Source of the DNA: Veillonella atypica KON
Lineage (GTDB): Bacteria > Bacillota > Negativicutes > Veillonellales > Veillonellaceae
DNA: 64,000 nt
Assembly (NCBI RefSeq): GCF_002959915.1
Contig: NZ_PPDE01000008.1
Location: 620,001-684,000, forward strand
Reading direction: 5' to 3'
Shown here piece after piece: positions 34,641-43,894 of the stretch. The translations under genes and the position numbers were made by a program. The notes beneath the pieces are model-generated. The model saw nothing but the letters and a program-made list of their open reading frames with translations, had not been told where the DNA came from and searched no databases. Position 1 is the first letter of the stretch. The number at the start of each line of letters is the position of its first letter.

Positions 34641-35987
34641 TTATTCTACGATAGTAGCTACTACATCGTAAGCAAAACCTTGATCTACTTGTACCTGTAC
34701 AATATCTCCAGCTTTAACCTTATCGCCACAGTCTTCGATATACATGTTCCCATCTACATCTGGAGCTTGTGATTTCAAACGACCTTTTGCAAGAACAGTA
34801 TCATTATCGCCTTCTTCTAATTCTTCAATCATGGCATAGTCAATAGTGCCTTCTAAATCGCGGTTATTCTCTTCAGAAATAGCAGCTTGTATAGACATCA
34901 ATGTATGATAGCGTTCTTCTTTAACCTCTTCTGGTACTTGATCTTCACGAGCTCCTGCAATGGTCCCCTCCTCTTGAGAGTATGTGAAAACACCCATGTT
35001 ATCAAACTTGATATCCTTCACAAATTCACAAAGTTCTTGGAACTGTTCATCTGTTTCACCAGGGAATCCAACAATAATCGATGTACGCAATGTAACATGA
35101 GTTGGTGCATTGCGGATTTTCTTTAATAATCGCTCAATATCCTCACGAGAATCACGACGATTCATTTGTTTAAGAATATCGTTGTTTACATGTTGTAATG
35201 GTATATCAACATATTTACAAAGCTTCGGTTCATTGACGATAATATCAAGCAATTCATCACTAAAGAATGTTGGATATAAATAGAGCATGCGAATCCACTC
35301 GATTCCCTCAACCTTAGTTAATTCTTTTAACAGCTCTGTAAGTAATGGTTTACCATTATTTAAATCAATGCCGTAGCTAGTCGTATCTTGTGCAATGAGA
35401 ACGATTTCTTTAACCCCTGACGTAGCTAATCGTTCAACTTCAGCCTTAATAGATTCAATAGAACGACTTCTAAATGCACCACGCACCTTAGGAATGATAC
35501 AGAATGTACAACCATTGTTACAACCTTCTGCAATTTTTACATACGCACTGTAGCGAGGCGTCGTTTGAATGCGAGGCATGCGTTCATCATAGATATTAGT
35601 GATATTTTCCATGATGCAGCTACGATTGCCATGCTCAATCGCATCAACAGCTACCATAATTTGGTCCCATGCACCAGTACCAATAAGAGCATCAATTTCT
35701 GGGATTTCTGTAAACAACTCATCTTGGTATTGTTGACTCAAGCAACCTGCTACAATTAAGCCTTTACAACGACCAGTTTCTTTATACTGAGCAGCTTCAA
35801 GAATCGTATTGATAGATTCTTCCTTAGCTTTCTCTATAAAGGTACATGTATTTATGATAATTAAGTCAGCCTCATGTAAATTATCGGTAATGGTATAACC
35901 ATCATCCTTTAACAATCCAAGCATAACCTCTGTATCTACTAAATTTTTAGCACAACCTAGGCTAATATATCCCAATGATTTGGTCAT
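34641..35987 (-). CDS. rimO: Ribosomal protein S12 methylthiotransferase
   Basis: RimO adds a methylthio group to an aspartate of S12. Its 448 residues have the N-terminal UPF0004 domain with three cluster cysteines (SLGCAKN, INTCTF, VAGCLSQ), the radical SAM motif CNNGCTFCIIP (about 155-165), and a C-terminal TRAM domain ending VDQGFAYDVVATIVE. SLGCAKNLVDTE separates it from MiaB. The gene stands between cinA and the binding-protein gene. Confidence 0.94.
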   Translation of the reverse strand: MTKSLGYISLGCAKNLVDTEVMLGLLKDDGYTITDNLHEADLIIINTCTFIEKAKEESINTILEAAQYKETGRCKGLIVAGCLSQQYQDELFTEIPEIDALIGTGAWDQIMVAVDAIEHGNRSCIMENITNIYDERMPRIQTTPRYSAYVKIAEGCNNGCTFCIIPKVRGAFRSRSIESIKAEVERLATSGVKEIVLIAQDTTSYGIDLNNGKPLLTELLKELTKVEGIEWIRMLYLYPTFFSDELLDIIVNEPKLCKYVDIPLQHVNNDILKQMNRRDSREDIERLLKKIRNAPTHVTLRTSIIVGFPGETDEQFQELCEFVKDIKFDNMGVFTYSQEEGTIAGAREDQVPEEVKEERYHTLMSIQAAISEENNRDLEGTIDYAMIEELEEGDNDTVLAKGRLKSQAPDVDGNMYIEDCGDKVKAGDIVQVQVDQGFAYDVVATIVE

Positions 35988-36051
35988 TCTAAATCCTTTC
36001 TTATTTATAGAATGTAACGATATTGTATACGTATTTTATAGAAATACACTT

Positions 36052-37092
36052 CTATTGATCTTTTCTAAAACGTACTTGGCTAACCCAGTGATTCAATAAA
36101 AGTTCTTTTCCCTCCACTGTATAGCCGCCATTAACAGGCCATAACACTACGGAACGCCCTAGTGCATCTACAGGTTCGGTAACTTCAGGATTGGCGAATA
36201 TATAGGTAAAATTATTATTCATCATATATTTTGCAGTTTCACTAGATAGTAACCAGGTAATAAACTCTATACTTTCATTTTTATGCTTAGAATCTTTTTG
36301 CACCGCTGCACCTGTTGTATAAAATGATGTGCCATCACTAGGATAAATCATTTTTACAGGGTAAGAATGGCGAATGTACTGTTGTGCATCAGAAAGATTC
36401 CCAATGCCAATATCCGATTCACCAAGAGCTGTTAGCCGTACAGGTGTGGAAAGGAACTTAGAATGTTGTATAACATGTGTTTTTAAAGCTAATAAATCTG
36501 CAAGAGCATCTGGCTCGCCTTTATATTCCACCAAATTGTACAAAAGATTAGCCGCATTTTGAGAAGCTCCGAAATCTGTCATCACCACACGCCAGTTCCC
36601 AGGCTTTTGCAAGGTATCCCAAGTCGTAATATGTTGACCTAGTTTATTGTAAAATGATTCATTTTGTACAAAAACGATAGGATCATACCATAAGCCGACC
36701 CAGTAACCATTTGAATCCTTTAGGCGATCCAAGACCTCATCTATGCGTTCATTTACAATAGGAGCAAACTTATCTTTACTAGCACCGATGACGAGGTTAT
36801 CCTCAGATGTAATCACTACATCACCAGATGAATCTGCTAACTTAGAGGAAACCCGTTGTTCCATTTGCTCCTCAGTGAGTGGCATAATATTAACTTTTAC
36901 GTTTTTATCCTCTAAATATTTATCAGCTAATAGTGTTGTTAAGTTATTAGGTAAGTCAGTGTAAACCGTAATTTCACCGCGTACAGGCGCTTTTGATTTT
37001 TCAATTTGTTCCTCTCGATAAAAGTATATGCCATACCCCATCATACCTAAGACAAAAAGCATTAACACAATAAATGCCATCCATCGTTTCAT
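36052..37092 (-). CDS. Membrane-anchored extracellular solute-binding protein
   Basis: A 346-residue protein with an uncleaved-looking N-terminal membrane helix (residues 4-25) and no lipobox cysteine. It is followed by a periplasmic-binding-protein fold of the iron/polyamine type: GEITVYTDLPNNLTTLLADKY (start of the first lobe), FIRHSYPVKMIYPSDG-like YIRHSYPVKMIYPSDG, and FITWLLSSETAKYMM. Homologues bind iron(III) or small organic ligands for ABC importers. No permease or ATPase gene is nearby. Its ATG overlaps the stop of the YgiQ-like gene (ATGA). Confidence 0.78.
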   Translation of the reverse strand: MKRWMAFIVLMLFVLGMMGYGIYFYREEQIEKSKAPVRGEITVYTDLPNNLTTLLADKYLEDKNVKVNIMPLTEEQMEQRVSSKLADSSGDVVITSEDNLVIGASKDKFAPIVNERIDEVLDRLKDSNGYWVGLWYDPIVFVQNESFYNKLGQHITTWDTLQKPGNWRVVMTDFGASQNAANLLYNLVEYKGEPDALADLLALKTHVIQHSKFLSTPVRLTALGESDIGIGNLSDAQQYIRHSYPVKMIYPSDGTSFYTTGAAVQKDSKHKNESIEFITWLLSSETAKYMMNNNFTYIFANPEVTEPVDALGRSVVLWPVNGGYTVEGKELLLNHWVSQVRFRKDQ

Positions 37093-39020
37093 CGCGTAAA
37101 TCTCCTTTTACGTTCTCCCTTAGTCTTATTGACCTGTGAAGGAGAACCACTTCGAGCATATCGAGATTGACCGCCTCTCGATTGTCCCGTTTTGTTTCGT
37201 CCTTGATTTTGCATTTTACCTTGTCCAATTGGTCTAGATGGAATTAAGCACTCAGGTCCAAATCCGATTAAATCACGCCGATTAGCTTCGATAAGGGCCT
37301 CTTTTACCAAGTCGTAATTTTCAATGTTTTTATATTGCATCAAGGCTCGTTGCTTAGCCTTGTCCCGACCTTTTTTAGCCACATAAACAGGCTTGCCATC
37401 AAGAGGATTAATCCCCGTATAATACATACACGTTGAAAGACTGCCCGGTGTAGGAATAAAATCTTGAACTTGTTCAGGATACATATGCTGATCTCGTAAA
37501 AATTCAGCTAATTCTATGGCGTCCTCTAATGTACATCCTGGGTGAGAACTCATAAAATAAGGAACTAAATATTGTTTTTTCCCTAATTCACGATTTGCCT
37601 CTTCAAACCATTTTTTAAAGGTCAGGAATTCTTCTTTTCCAGCCTTGCCCATCATAGTCGTTACACGCTTTGATACATGTTCAGGCGCAACCTTTAGCTG
37701 ACCACTCACATGATATTGACAAAGTTCCTTTACAAAGGCTTTGTTATTGTCGGCTAAAACATAGTCATAACGTAACCCCGATCTGACGAAGACCTTTTTT
37801 ACGCCCTTTAACTTTCGTAACTTGCGCAATAATGCAATGTAATCATCGTGATTAGTATTCAAATTTTCACAAGGTTCCGGCGCCGCACAGGTGCGACCTT
37901 TACAAGCGCCAAAGACGGCTTGTTTATCGCATGCTAAATGTCTGAAATTGGCCGTTGGACCACCTACATCATGAATGTAGCCTTTAAACCCATCCATATT
38001 GATCATCAACTTAGCTTCATCAATCAAAGACTGATGGCTGCGATTTTGAATTATACGGCCTTGATGATTGGTAATAGCACAAAATGAGCAACTACCAAAA
38101 CAACCACGCTGACTAACGAGGCTAAACTGCACCTCGCTTAATGCAGGCACGCCCCCTTTATCATCATACGATGGATGCCATTTACGAGTGTATGGTAAAT
38201 CATAAGCCGCATCCATTTGTTCCTGTGTTAATGGTAAGGCCGGTACATTTTGTACAACATAGCGATCTCCATGTTTTTGTACAATAGGTCGTCCATAGAA
38301 TGGATCTTGTTCATCATATTGAATGCGAAAAGCATCGGCAAAGGCCATTTTATCTGCCTTGATTTCTTCAAAGGAAGGACATTCAACACAATCAATGGAT
38401 GGTATGTCTTTTGACATATAACAAATACCACGTATATTGGGCAATGATTCTTCGAATCGATTTTGATCTAGTGCTTCTGCTAACTCTATAATCTGTAATT
38501 CACCCATGCCATATATAAGTATATCAGCCTTAGAGTCTACAAGAATGGACCGACGCACCGTATCAGACCAATAATCATAATGCCCAAAACGCCGCAATGA
38601 AGCCTCGATGCCACCAATGATAAGAGGCACATCTCTAAAGGCTTCTTTCATGCGGTTAGAGTATACCAAGGTCGCTCTATCGGGGCGATGTCCTGCCTCA
38701 CCTCCCGGTGAGTAATCATCTTCACGACGGATTTTTTTAGCGGCCGTAAACTTATTGAGCATGGAATCCAAGTTGCCTGCAGTAACAAGCGATGCAAGAC
38801 GAGGCTTCCCTAATTTTTTAAAAGCATTAACATCATTCCAATCAGGTTGGGCAATAATACCAACTCGATAGCCTTTGGATTCTAAATAACGACCAATTAC
38901 AGCAGGCGCAAAAGATGGATGATCTACATACGCATCGCCACTGATGAGCACGAAATCGAGTTCTGCCCACCCGCGCGCTTCCATATCTGCGCGTTCTGTA
39001 ACTAAAAATGTATCCATCAA
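37089..39020 (-). CDS. YgiQ family radical SAM protein
   Basis: A 643-residue radical SAM protein of the YgiQ family. The N-terminal portion is the family's own region (LISGDAYVDHPSFAPAVIGR, VPLIIGGIEASLRRFGHYDYW in pieces). The cluster motif is RGCFGSCSFCAITNHQGR (about 313-330), and a conserved C-terminal extension follows. The last 40 residues are basic and Gly/Ser/Arg-rich, which suggests RNA binding. The substrate is unknown in the literature I know. It begins after the RodZ-like gene and overlaps the binding-protein gene. Confidence 0.9.
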   Translation of the reverse strand: MMDTFLVTERADMEARGWAELDFVLISGDAYVDHPSFAPAVIGRYLESKGYRVGIIAQPDWNDVNAFKKLGKPRLASLVTAGNLDSMLNKFTAAKKIRREDDYSPGGEAGHRPDRATLVYSNRMKEAFRDVPLIIGGIEASLRRFGHYDYWSDTVRRSILVDSKADILIYGMGELQIIELAEALDQNRFEESLPNIRGICYMSKDIPSIDCVECPSFEEIKADKMAFADAFRIQYDEQDPFYGRPIVQKHGDRYVVQNVPALPLTQEQMDAAYDLPYTRKWHPSYDDKGGVPALSEVQFSLVSQRGCFGSCSFCAITNHQGRIIQNRSHQSLIDEAKLMINMDGFKGYIHDVGGPTANFRHLACDKQAVFGACKGRTCAAPEPCENLNTNHDDYIALLRKLRKLKGVKKVFVRSGLRYDYVLADNNKAFVKELCQYHVSGQLKVAPEHVSKRVTTMMGKAGKEEFLTFKKWFEEANRELGKKQYLVPYFMSSHPGCTLEDAIELAEFLRDQHMYPEQVQDFIPTPGSLSTCMYYTGINPLDGKPVYVAKKGRDKAKQRALMQYKNIENYDLVKEALIEANRRDLIGFGPECLIPSRPIGQGKMQNQGRNKTGQSRGGQSRYARSGSPSQVNKTKGERKRRFTR

Positions 39021-39051
39021 TATAACCTTCCTTTAACTGTAACGATGTATC

Positions 39052-39504
39052 TTAGAATAAAAACAACCATATCAAAAATATCACCATGAATACGGCAATA
39101 ATAGCAAGCATAATGCGTTCTTGTTCAATGGACCGTTGTCGCTTTTTCTGTCTCGTTTCAAGCGACATACGACGTTTTGCCATCTGATGCTCAACGTACT
39201 CACTCTGCACAGAATTAATGGTTTCCTGTTTCTTTTGACGCATAATAGGACGTATTGTGAATGTATCCACTTCACCTACTTGATTTTGATACACCTTCAC
39301 TAAGCGATTTCCATCAAGGCCAAGGTAATTTCCATAATTGCGAATAAAACCTTTCGCGTATACACGTCCTGGGATAACTGCATAGTTTCCATCTTCGATG
39401 GCTTCTAAATAGGTTGTTTTAATATGAAGTACTTGTTCAATATCTTTAAATGTGAGATTTCTACGTACTCGTTCTCGACGTAATTCTTCACCTAACTCAG
39501 CCAC
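39052..39504 (-). CDS. RodZ-like helix-turn-helix membrane protein (short form)
   Basis: A 150-residue protein with an N-terminal Cro/CI-type helix-turn-helix (about 5-70; LGEELRRERVRRNLTFKDIE, YAKGFIRNYGNYLGLD). A basic linker and one C-terminal membrane helix (130-149) follow. This matches RodZ, which ties MreB to the membrane, but the protein ends at the membrane and lacks the extracytoplasmic beta domain. It lies 13 bp after ftsK. Another reading is a general membrane-anchored HTH regulator. Confidence 0.8.
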   Translation of the reverse strand: MAELGEELRRERVRRNLTFKDIEQVLHIKTTYLEAIEDGNYAVIPGRVYAKGFIRNYGNYLGLDGNRLVKVYQNQVGEVDTFTIRPIMRQKKQETINSVQSEYVEHQMAKRRMSLETRQKKRQRSIEQERIMLAIIAVFMVIFLIWLFLF

Positions 39505-39517
39505 AGTATATCCCTTT

Positions 39518-42211
39518 CTATTCCTCAGAATCAGAGAAGTATCGAGCTTTCACCTGTTCTGGACTCATTAAAATCTCTCGTGCTTTACTACCCATATTAG
39601 GACCTACAATTTTAAGATCCTCCATGGTATCTACAAGGCGTGCAGCACGCGTATAACCGATACGGAATCTACGTTGCAACATCGACACGGATGCTTGACC
39701 AGATTCCATCACAAGATTAACGGCTCGTTCTAATAACTCATCACGATAAATATCTTGTTCATCATTATCTTGTGCTGCGATTTCCTTTTCTGCCTCAGCC
39801 GTTACCGTATCATCATATTCTGGTTCTCGTTGTTGTTTTACAAACTCTACCAAATGTTCCACCTCATCATCTGAGATGAAAGCACCTTGTACACGAATTG
39901 GTTTATTAGCACCAATTGGAGAGAACAACATATCACCTTTGCCTAATAATTTTTCAGCACCCGCCATATCGAGGATTGTACGAGAATCGATTTGGGACCC
40001 TACGGCAAAAGAAATACGGCTTGGCACGTTTGCCTTAATAGAACCGGTAATAACGTTAACAGATGGACGCTGTGTAGCTAGTACCATATGAATACCAGCA
40101 GCACGTGCCATCTGCGCCAATCGACTAATGGATTCTTCAATATCATCAGGAGCAGTCATCATCAAGTCCGCCAACTCATCGATAATCAATACGATAAGCG
40201 GCATTGCCGACTTAGGATGCGCTTCATTATAACTTTTAATATCGCGCTTACCGGATGCAGCAAATGCCTTATAGCGAGCTTCCATTTCTCGAACTGCCCA
40301 ACGCAATACAGCAGCCGCTTTTTTCATATCCGTTACAACTGGTGCCATCAAATGAGGAATGCCATTATACACAGATAATTCAACCATCTTAGGGTCGATA
40401 AGTAATAACTTAACCTCTTCTGGTTTACGGCTAAAGAGAATACTGGAAATCAATGTATTCACACATACAGATTTACCAGAGCCTGTTGTACCAGCTACCA
40501 ATAGATGTGGCATCTTAGCCAAGTCTGTAATCACCGGTTTACCAGCGATATCCTTACCAAGGCCTACAGGAATACCGCCCCTCGCTTCTTTAAAGTCACT
40601 GCAATCTAGCACATCGCGCAAGTGAACGGCTTCTGTTTTCGTATTAGGTACCTCAATACCGATAGCAGATTTTCCTGGAATTGGCGCCTCCATACGTATA
40701 TGTTGAGCCGCTAGATTCAAAGCAATATCATCTGTTAAGTTTACAATTCTACTTACCTTAACACCTTGTGCTGGTTCAATTTCATACCGTGTTACCGTTG
40801 GACCTTGCGTAGCATTAACAACCTTGGCAGAAATGCCAAAACTAGATAAAACATCTTCAAGGCGCATCGCATTATACGCGACCTCGTCATTATTATTTTG
40901 ACCTACCTCCCCTTTCGCCAAAATATCAAGGCTTGGGAAATGATATGGTCTATCGTAAGTTCTATGAATCTGTCCATCTTTAGAAACGGCTACCTGTGCT
41001 GTATCCTCAGCAGTACTTGCCAAAGATGGTACAGATAATGGCATAGAACTCATGCCTGCACCAGCACTAACAGAGCTTGCAGCCGCACCACTTCCAGGTA
41101 CAGCACTTGCAATCGCCGCATGATTGGTTTCTAACGGACCAATAGTTGTTGGTTGATAAGAGTATTCTGCTGGGCCTGATTCATCGGTGGTATGCACATC
41201 ATCCTCAACACTATCATCTGTATCAGATTCTTCAATATCGGCATATTCCTCATCATGATCATGAAGCCATGCAGGCATTGTTTTTGAATCTTCACCGGTA
41301 CTATCAGTACGAATTTCACCGTTATCGACAACATCACCAGATTCTTCAGAGATTTGTACTAATCGTTCTGCCGCTCTATTACGAGCCTCTAACTCGGCTA
41401 ATTCTTTCCAAGAAGAAGGCGTATGTGTATCGATTGGCTCAACTTCATAATCATCATTAGCAGCTACAACACCTCTATTTTCAAGAGTCTCTACAGCATT
41501 CTGAGCTGCATCGGTGTATCGCATATCCTTTTCGCGGTCATAAGCCTTGCGCTGTGCTGCTTCTTTACGCTGTTCATTCCAATCTTCGATAACCTCTTTG
41601 GCTACTGCTACCTTTTCAACAGCCACTTCTTTTGCCTTATCAAGGCCTACTTGCGTTTTATCAGCAGCCTTACGCAATCCGTTTCCCAAGGATAGGCGCG
41701 TAATAAGGAGACCACAGCAAAGCATAAGTACGGCAACAACAATAATGGAACCAACTTCACCGAACATAGTTCGTATAAAGGAAGCCAAGAAACCGCCCAC
41801 AACACCACCTTGATCTGCCAGCGCTGTAGTCGCCAATTCATCACCAACAGGCACACGACATAGTGGAACCATGGTAATGGCTAATAAGTAAAAAACTGTT
41901 ATGAGAAGACCACGACGTGTAATAGACATAAATTTACCTTGGTATAATAAACGCCATCCAAGCCATAGTACAGCAATGCACGGAATTATGCCCCCAAAGC
42001 CAAATCCATAGCGAAATATTCCCGTCAATATTTCGCCTACAATGCCTAAATCAAAGCCAAAAAAGCCTAGCAATGCCAGTATGGCAACACCTATGACAGT
42101 AATGCCTTTCACTTCATTACGCAGTGAAAATCCTTCTTTTTTTGGTGCCGGTGTAGCTCGTTTTTTGCGAGGCTTCCGCCCTCGTGTAGAAGTTTTTTTC
42201 TCTTCTGCCAT
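39518..42211 (-). CDS. ftsK: FtsK/SpoIIIE DNA translocase
   Basis: A membrane-anchored motor that pumps chromosomal DNA through the division septum. The 897-residue protein has a basic N-terminus, four membrane helices (about 30-190), a long acidic Ser/Asp-rich linker (to about 430), then alpha, beta and gamma motor domains. Walker A is VAGTTGSGKSVCVN, and the RecA-like core continues LLIDPKMVELSVYNGIPHL. The gamma winged helix (SVSMLQRRFRIGYTRAARL) reads KOPS-type sequences. I start at ATG 42211 (MAEEKK); a TTG four codons earlier is also possible. Confidence 0.95.
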   Translation of the reverse strand: MAEEKKTSTRGRKPRKKRATPAPKKEGFSLRNEVKGITVIGVAILALLGFFGFDLGIVGEILTGIFRYGFGFGGIIPCIAVLWLGWRLLYQGKFMSITRRGLLITVFYLLAITMVPLCRVPVGDELATTALADQGGVVGGFLASFIRTMFGEVGSIIVVAVLMLCCGLLITRLSLGNGLRKAADKTQVGLDKAKEVAVEKVAVAKEVIEDWNEQRKEAAQRKAYDREKDMRYTDAAQNAVETLENRGVVAANDDYEVEPIDTHTPSSWKELAELEARNRAAERLVQISEESGDVVDNGEIRTDSTGEDSKTMPAWLHDHDEEYADIEESDTDDSVEDDVHTTDESGPAEYSYQPTTIGPLETNHAAIASAVPGSGAAASSVSAGAGMSSMPLSVPSLASTAEDTAQVAVSKDGQIHRTYDRPYHFPSLDILAKGEVGQNNNDEVAYNAMRLEDVLSSFGISAKVVNATQGPTVTRYEIEPAQGVKVSRIVNLTDDIALNLAAQHIRMEAPIPGKSAIGIEVPNTKTEAVHLRDVLDCSDFKEARGGIPVGLGKDIAGKPVITDLAKMPHLLVAGTTGSGKSVCVNTLISSILFSRKPEEVKLLLIDPKMVELSVYNGIPHLMAPVVTDMKKAAAVLRWAVREMEARYKAFAASGKRDIKSYNEAHPKSAMPLIVLIIDELADLMMTAPDDIEESISRLAQMARAAGIHMVLATQRPSVNVITGSIKANVPSRISFAVGSQIDSRTILDMAGAEKLLGKGDMLFSPIGANKPIRVQGAFISDDEVEHLVEFVKQQREPEYDDTVTAEAEKEIAAQDNDEQDIYRDELLERAVNLVMESGQASVSMLQRRFRIGYTRAARLVDTMEDLKIVGPNMGSKAREILMSPEQVKARYFSDSEE

Positions 42212-42288
42212 AATCGTATACAAACCCCTTACTTTTATATAAAAATCTATTTCAAATCATCATTATATTATACCATATATTGACCATT

Positions 42289-43593
42289 CTATTTATCTTT
42301 GCGCCTATCATTCCAATCTTTTAACAGATTATGCTCTACCCCACGATCGACGCCCGTATAATACTCAGCATGTATTAAAGGATCCGGTAAATATTGTTGC
42401 TTAACATATCCATTCGAATAATTATGAGCATATTTATAAGTTAGCCCATGTCCTAGTTTACTAGCTCCACTATAATGGCTATCACGCAAGTGATCCGGCA
42501 CTTGTCCACAGTCCTTATGACGCACATCTGAAATAGCCGCATCAATACCTAGATATGCAGAATTGCTCTTAGGCGCTAGCGCCACATAGCACGCCGCCTC
42601 AGATAAAATGATACGCGCCTCTGGAAATCCCACCATATGCGCGGCCTGTGCTGCTGCATTAGCCAATATTAAGGCTTGTGGATCTGCTAATCCTACATCT
42701 TCGGCGGCACAAATGACAATACGACGAGCGATAAAATTAGGATCCTCACCGGCCTCTATCATACGTGCTAAGTAGTGAAGTGTAGCCTGTACATCGGACC
42801 CGCGCATACTTTTAATAAAGGCGGAAATTGTATCGTAATGACTATCTCCTTTTTTATCGTATGTATAAATGCGACGGCCTACGACCTTTTCAAGTATTTC
42901 TAAAGAGATTTCTTCACCATCGTGTACCATGGCCGCAGCTTGCTCCAAAATATTGAGTGCCATACGACCATCTCCATTGACGAAGATACCTATATCCTCA
43001 AGCAACTCATCCTTTACCTGTAAGTTACGAGCCCCTAAGCCTACTTTGCTATCTGTAAGAGCTCGCTTTAAAATTTGACTAATTGCCTTCGGCGTTAAGG
43101 CCTCCAATGTAATAAGTCGTAGCCTCGATAATAATGGGCGATTGACTTCAAAAAATGGATTTTCTGTAGTTGCCCCAATAAGAATAATCGTACCATCTTC
43201 AACGCAGGGTAACAGTACGTCTTGTTGACTCTTATTAAAGCGATGTATTTCATCGAGAAATAAAATGGTTCGTTGTTGCAAAGAACGAACGCGTTTCCGC
43301 GCATCTTCTATAATATTTCGCAATTCACCGATACCTGCATTTGTCGCATTTAAATTGACAAAATGGCTGTTGCTCATCTTAGCAATGATACCGGCTAATG
43401 TCGTTTTGCCAGTTCCACAAGGCCCGTAAAACAACATGGATGGTATTGTATCCTTTTCCACCATGGCGCGAAGGAATGTCCCCTTCCCTACCGCCTGTTC
43501 TTGACCATACAAATGATCAAGTTCTGTCGGTCTCATTCGCACCGGTAGTGGTTCATATTTATTCGTAGGTAATGCATCAAATAAACTATCCAT
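42289..43593 (-). CDS. rarA: Replication-associated recombination protein A (MgsA)
   Basis: An AAA+ ATPase of the clamp-loader family acting at stalled forks. The 434 residues show Walker A FYGPCGTGKTTLAGI (about 54-68), Walker B LFLDEIHRFNKSQQD, sensor 1 ATTENPFFEVN, and a C-terminal tetramerisation region with CAAEDVGLADPQAL and GLTYKYAHNY. I start at ATG 43593, where GGAGG sits four bases upstream. The 6S RNA gene precedes it, the same neighbourhood as in Bacillus. Confidence 0.94.
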   Translation of the reverse strand: MDSLFDALPTNKYEPLPVRMRPTELDHLYGQEQAVGKGTFLRAMVEKDTIPSMLFYGPCGTGKTTLAGIIAKMSNSHFVNLNATNAGIGELRNIIEDARKRVRSLQQRTILFLDEIHRFNKSQQDVLLPCVEDGTIILIGATTENPFFEVNRPLLSRLRLITLEALTPKAISQILKRALTDSKVGLGARNLQVKDELLEDIGIFVNGDGRMALNILEQAAAMVHDGEEISLEILEKVVGRRIYTYDKKGDSHYDTISAFIKSMRGSDVQATLHYLARMIEAGEDPNFIARRIVICAAEDVGLADPQALILANAAAQAAHMVGFPEARIILSEAACYVALAPKSNSAYLGIDAAISDVRHKDCGQVPDHLRDSHYSGASKLGHGLTYKYAHNYSNGYVKQQYLPDPLIHAEYYTGVDRGVEHNLLKDWNDRRKDK

Positions 43594-43617
43594 GCTACCT
43601 CCATTCATTCTTTACAT

Positions 43618-43799
43618 GCAAAAAAGCCCCACCATGCCGTAATGTACCGCGTTTTGATCCTGCAAGAGCAGGTGGGTGTCCTCCTCATCCTGCAGTTGTC
43701 CCGTGAGGGCGTAACGTTCAGACGAGAGTTCTGGACTCCCGAAGAAAATGTGTTGGCTCAAAACTGCGATATCACACGCACATGGCAGGGATATCTTAT
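43618..43799 (-). ncRNA. ssrS: 6S RNA candidate
   Basis: A 180-nt transcript candidate that can fold as a long rod. The closing stem pairs CCCTGCCATG (43790-43781) with CATGGTGGGG near 43636-43627, followed by TTTTTT. Next comes a large open bubble, then a GTTTTGA/TCAAAAC stem and imperfect apical pairing. The long hairpin with a central bubble is the 6S shape that traps sigma-70 polymerase. Position between aspS and rarA matches Bacillus 6S-1. Not confirmed by a covariance model. Confidence 0.72.
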
Positions 43800-43805
43800 A
43801 CATAA

Positions 43806-43834
43806 ATAGTAGCAGAAAGATTTATCATTTACAA
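43806..43834 (-). promoter_or_regulatory. Promoter of the 6S RNA candidate
   Basis: Minus-strand -35 TTGTAA (43829-43834) and -10 TACTAT (43806-43811), spacer 17 bp. The predicted start near 43799 falls at the beginning of the closing stem. Confidence 0.65.
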
Positions 43835-43894
43835 GACTTGACTTTTAAAATTTTAGCAATTCTTGCGGTCCTTTTATAATATGCTTACTTGCGA

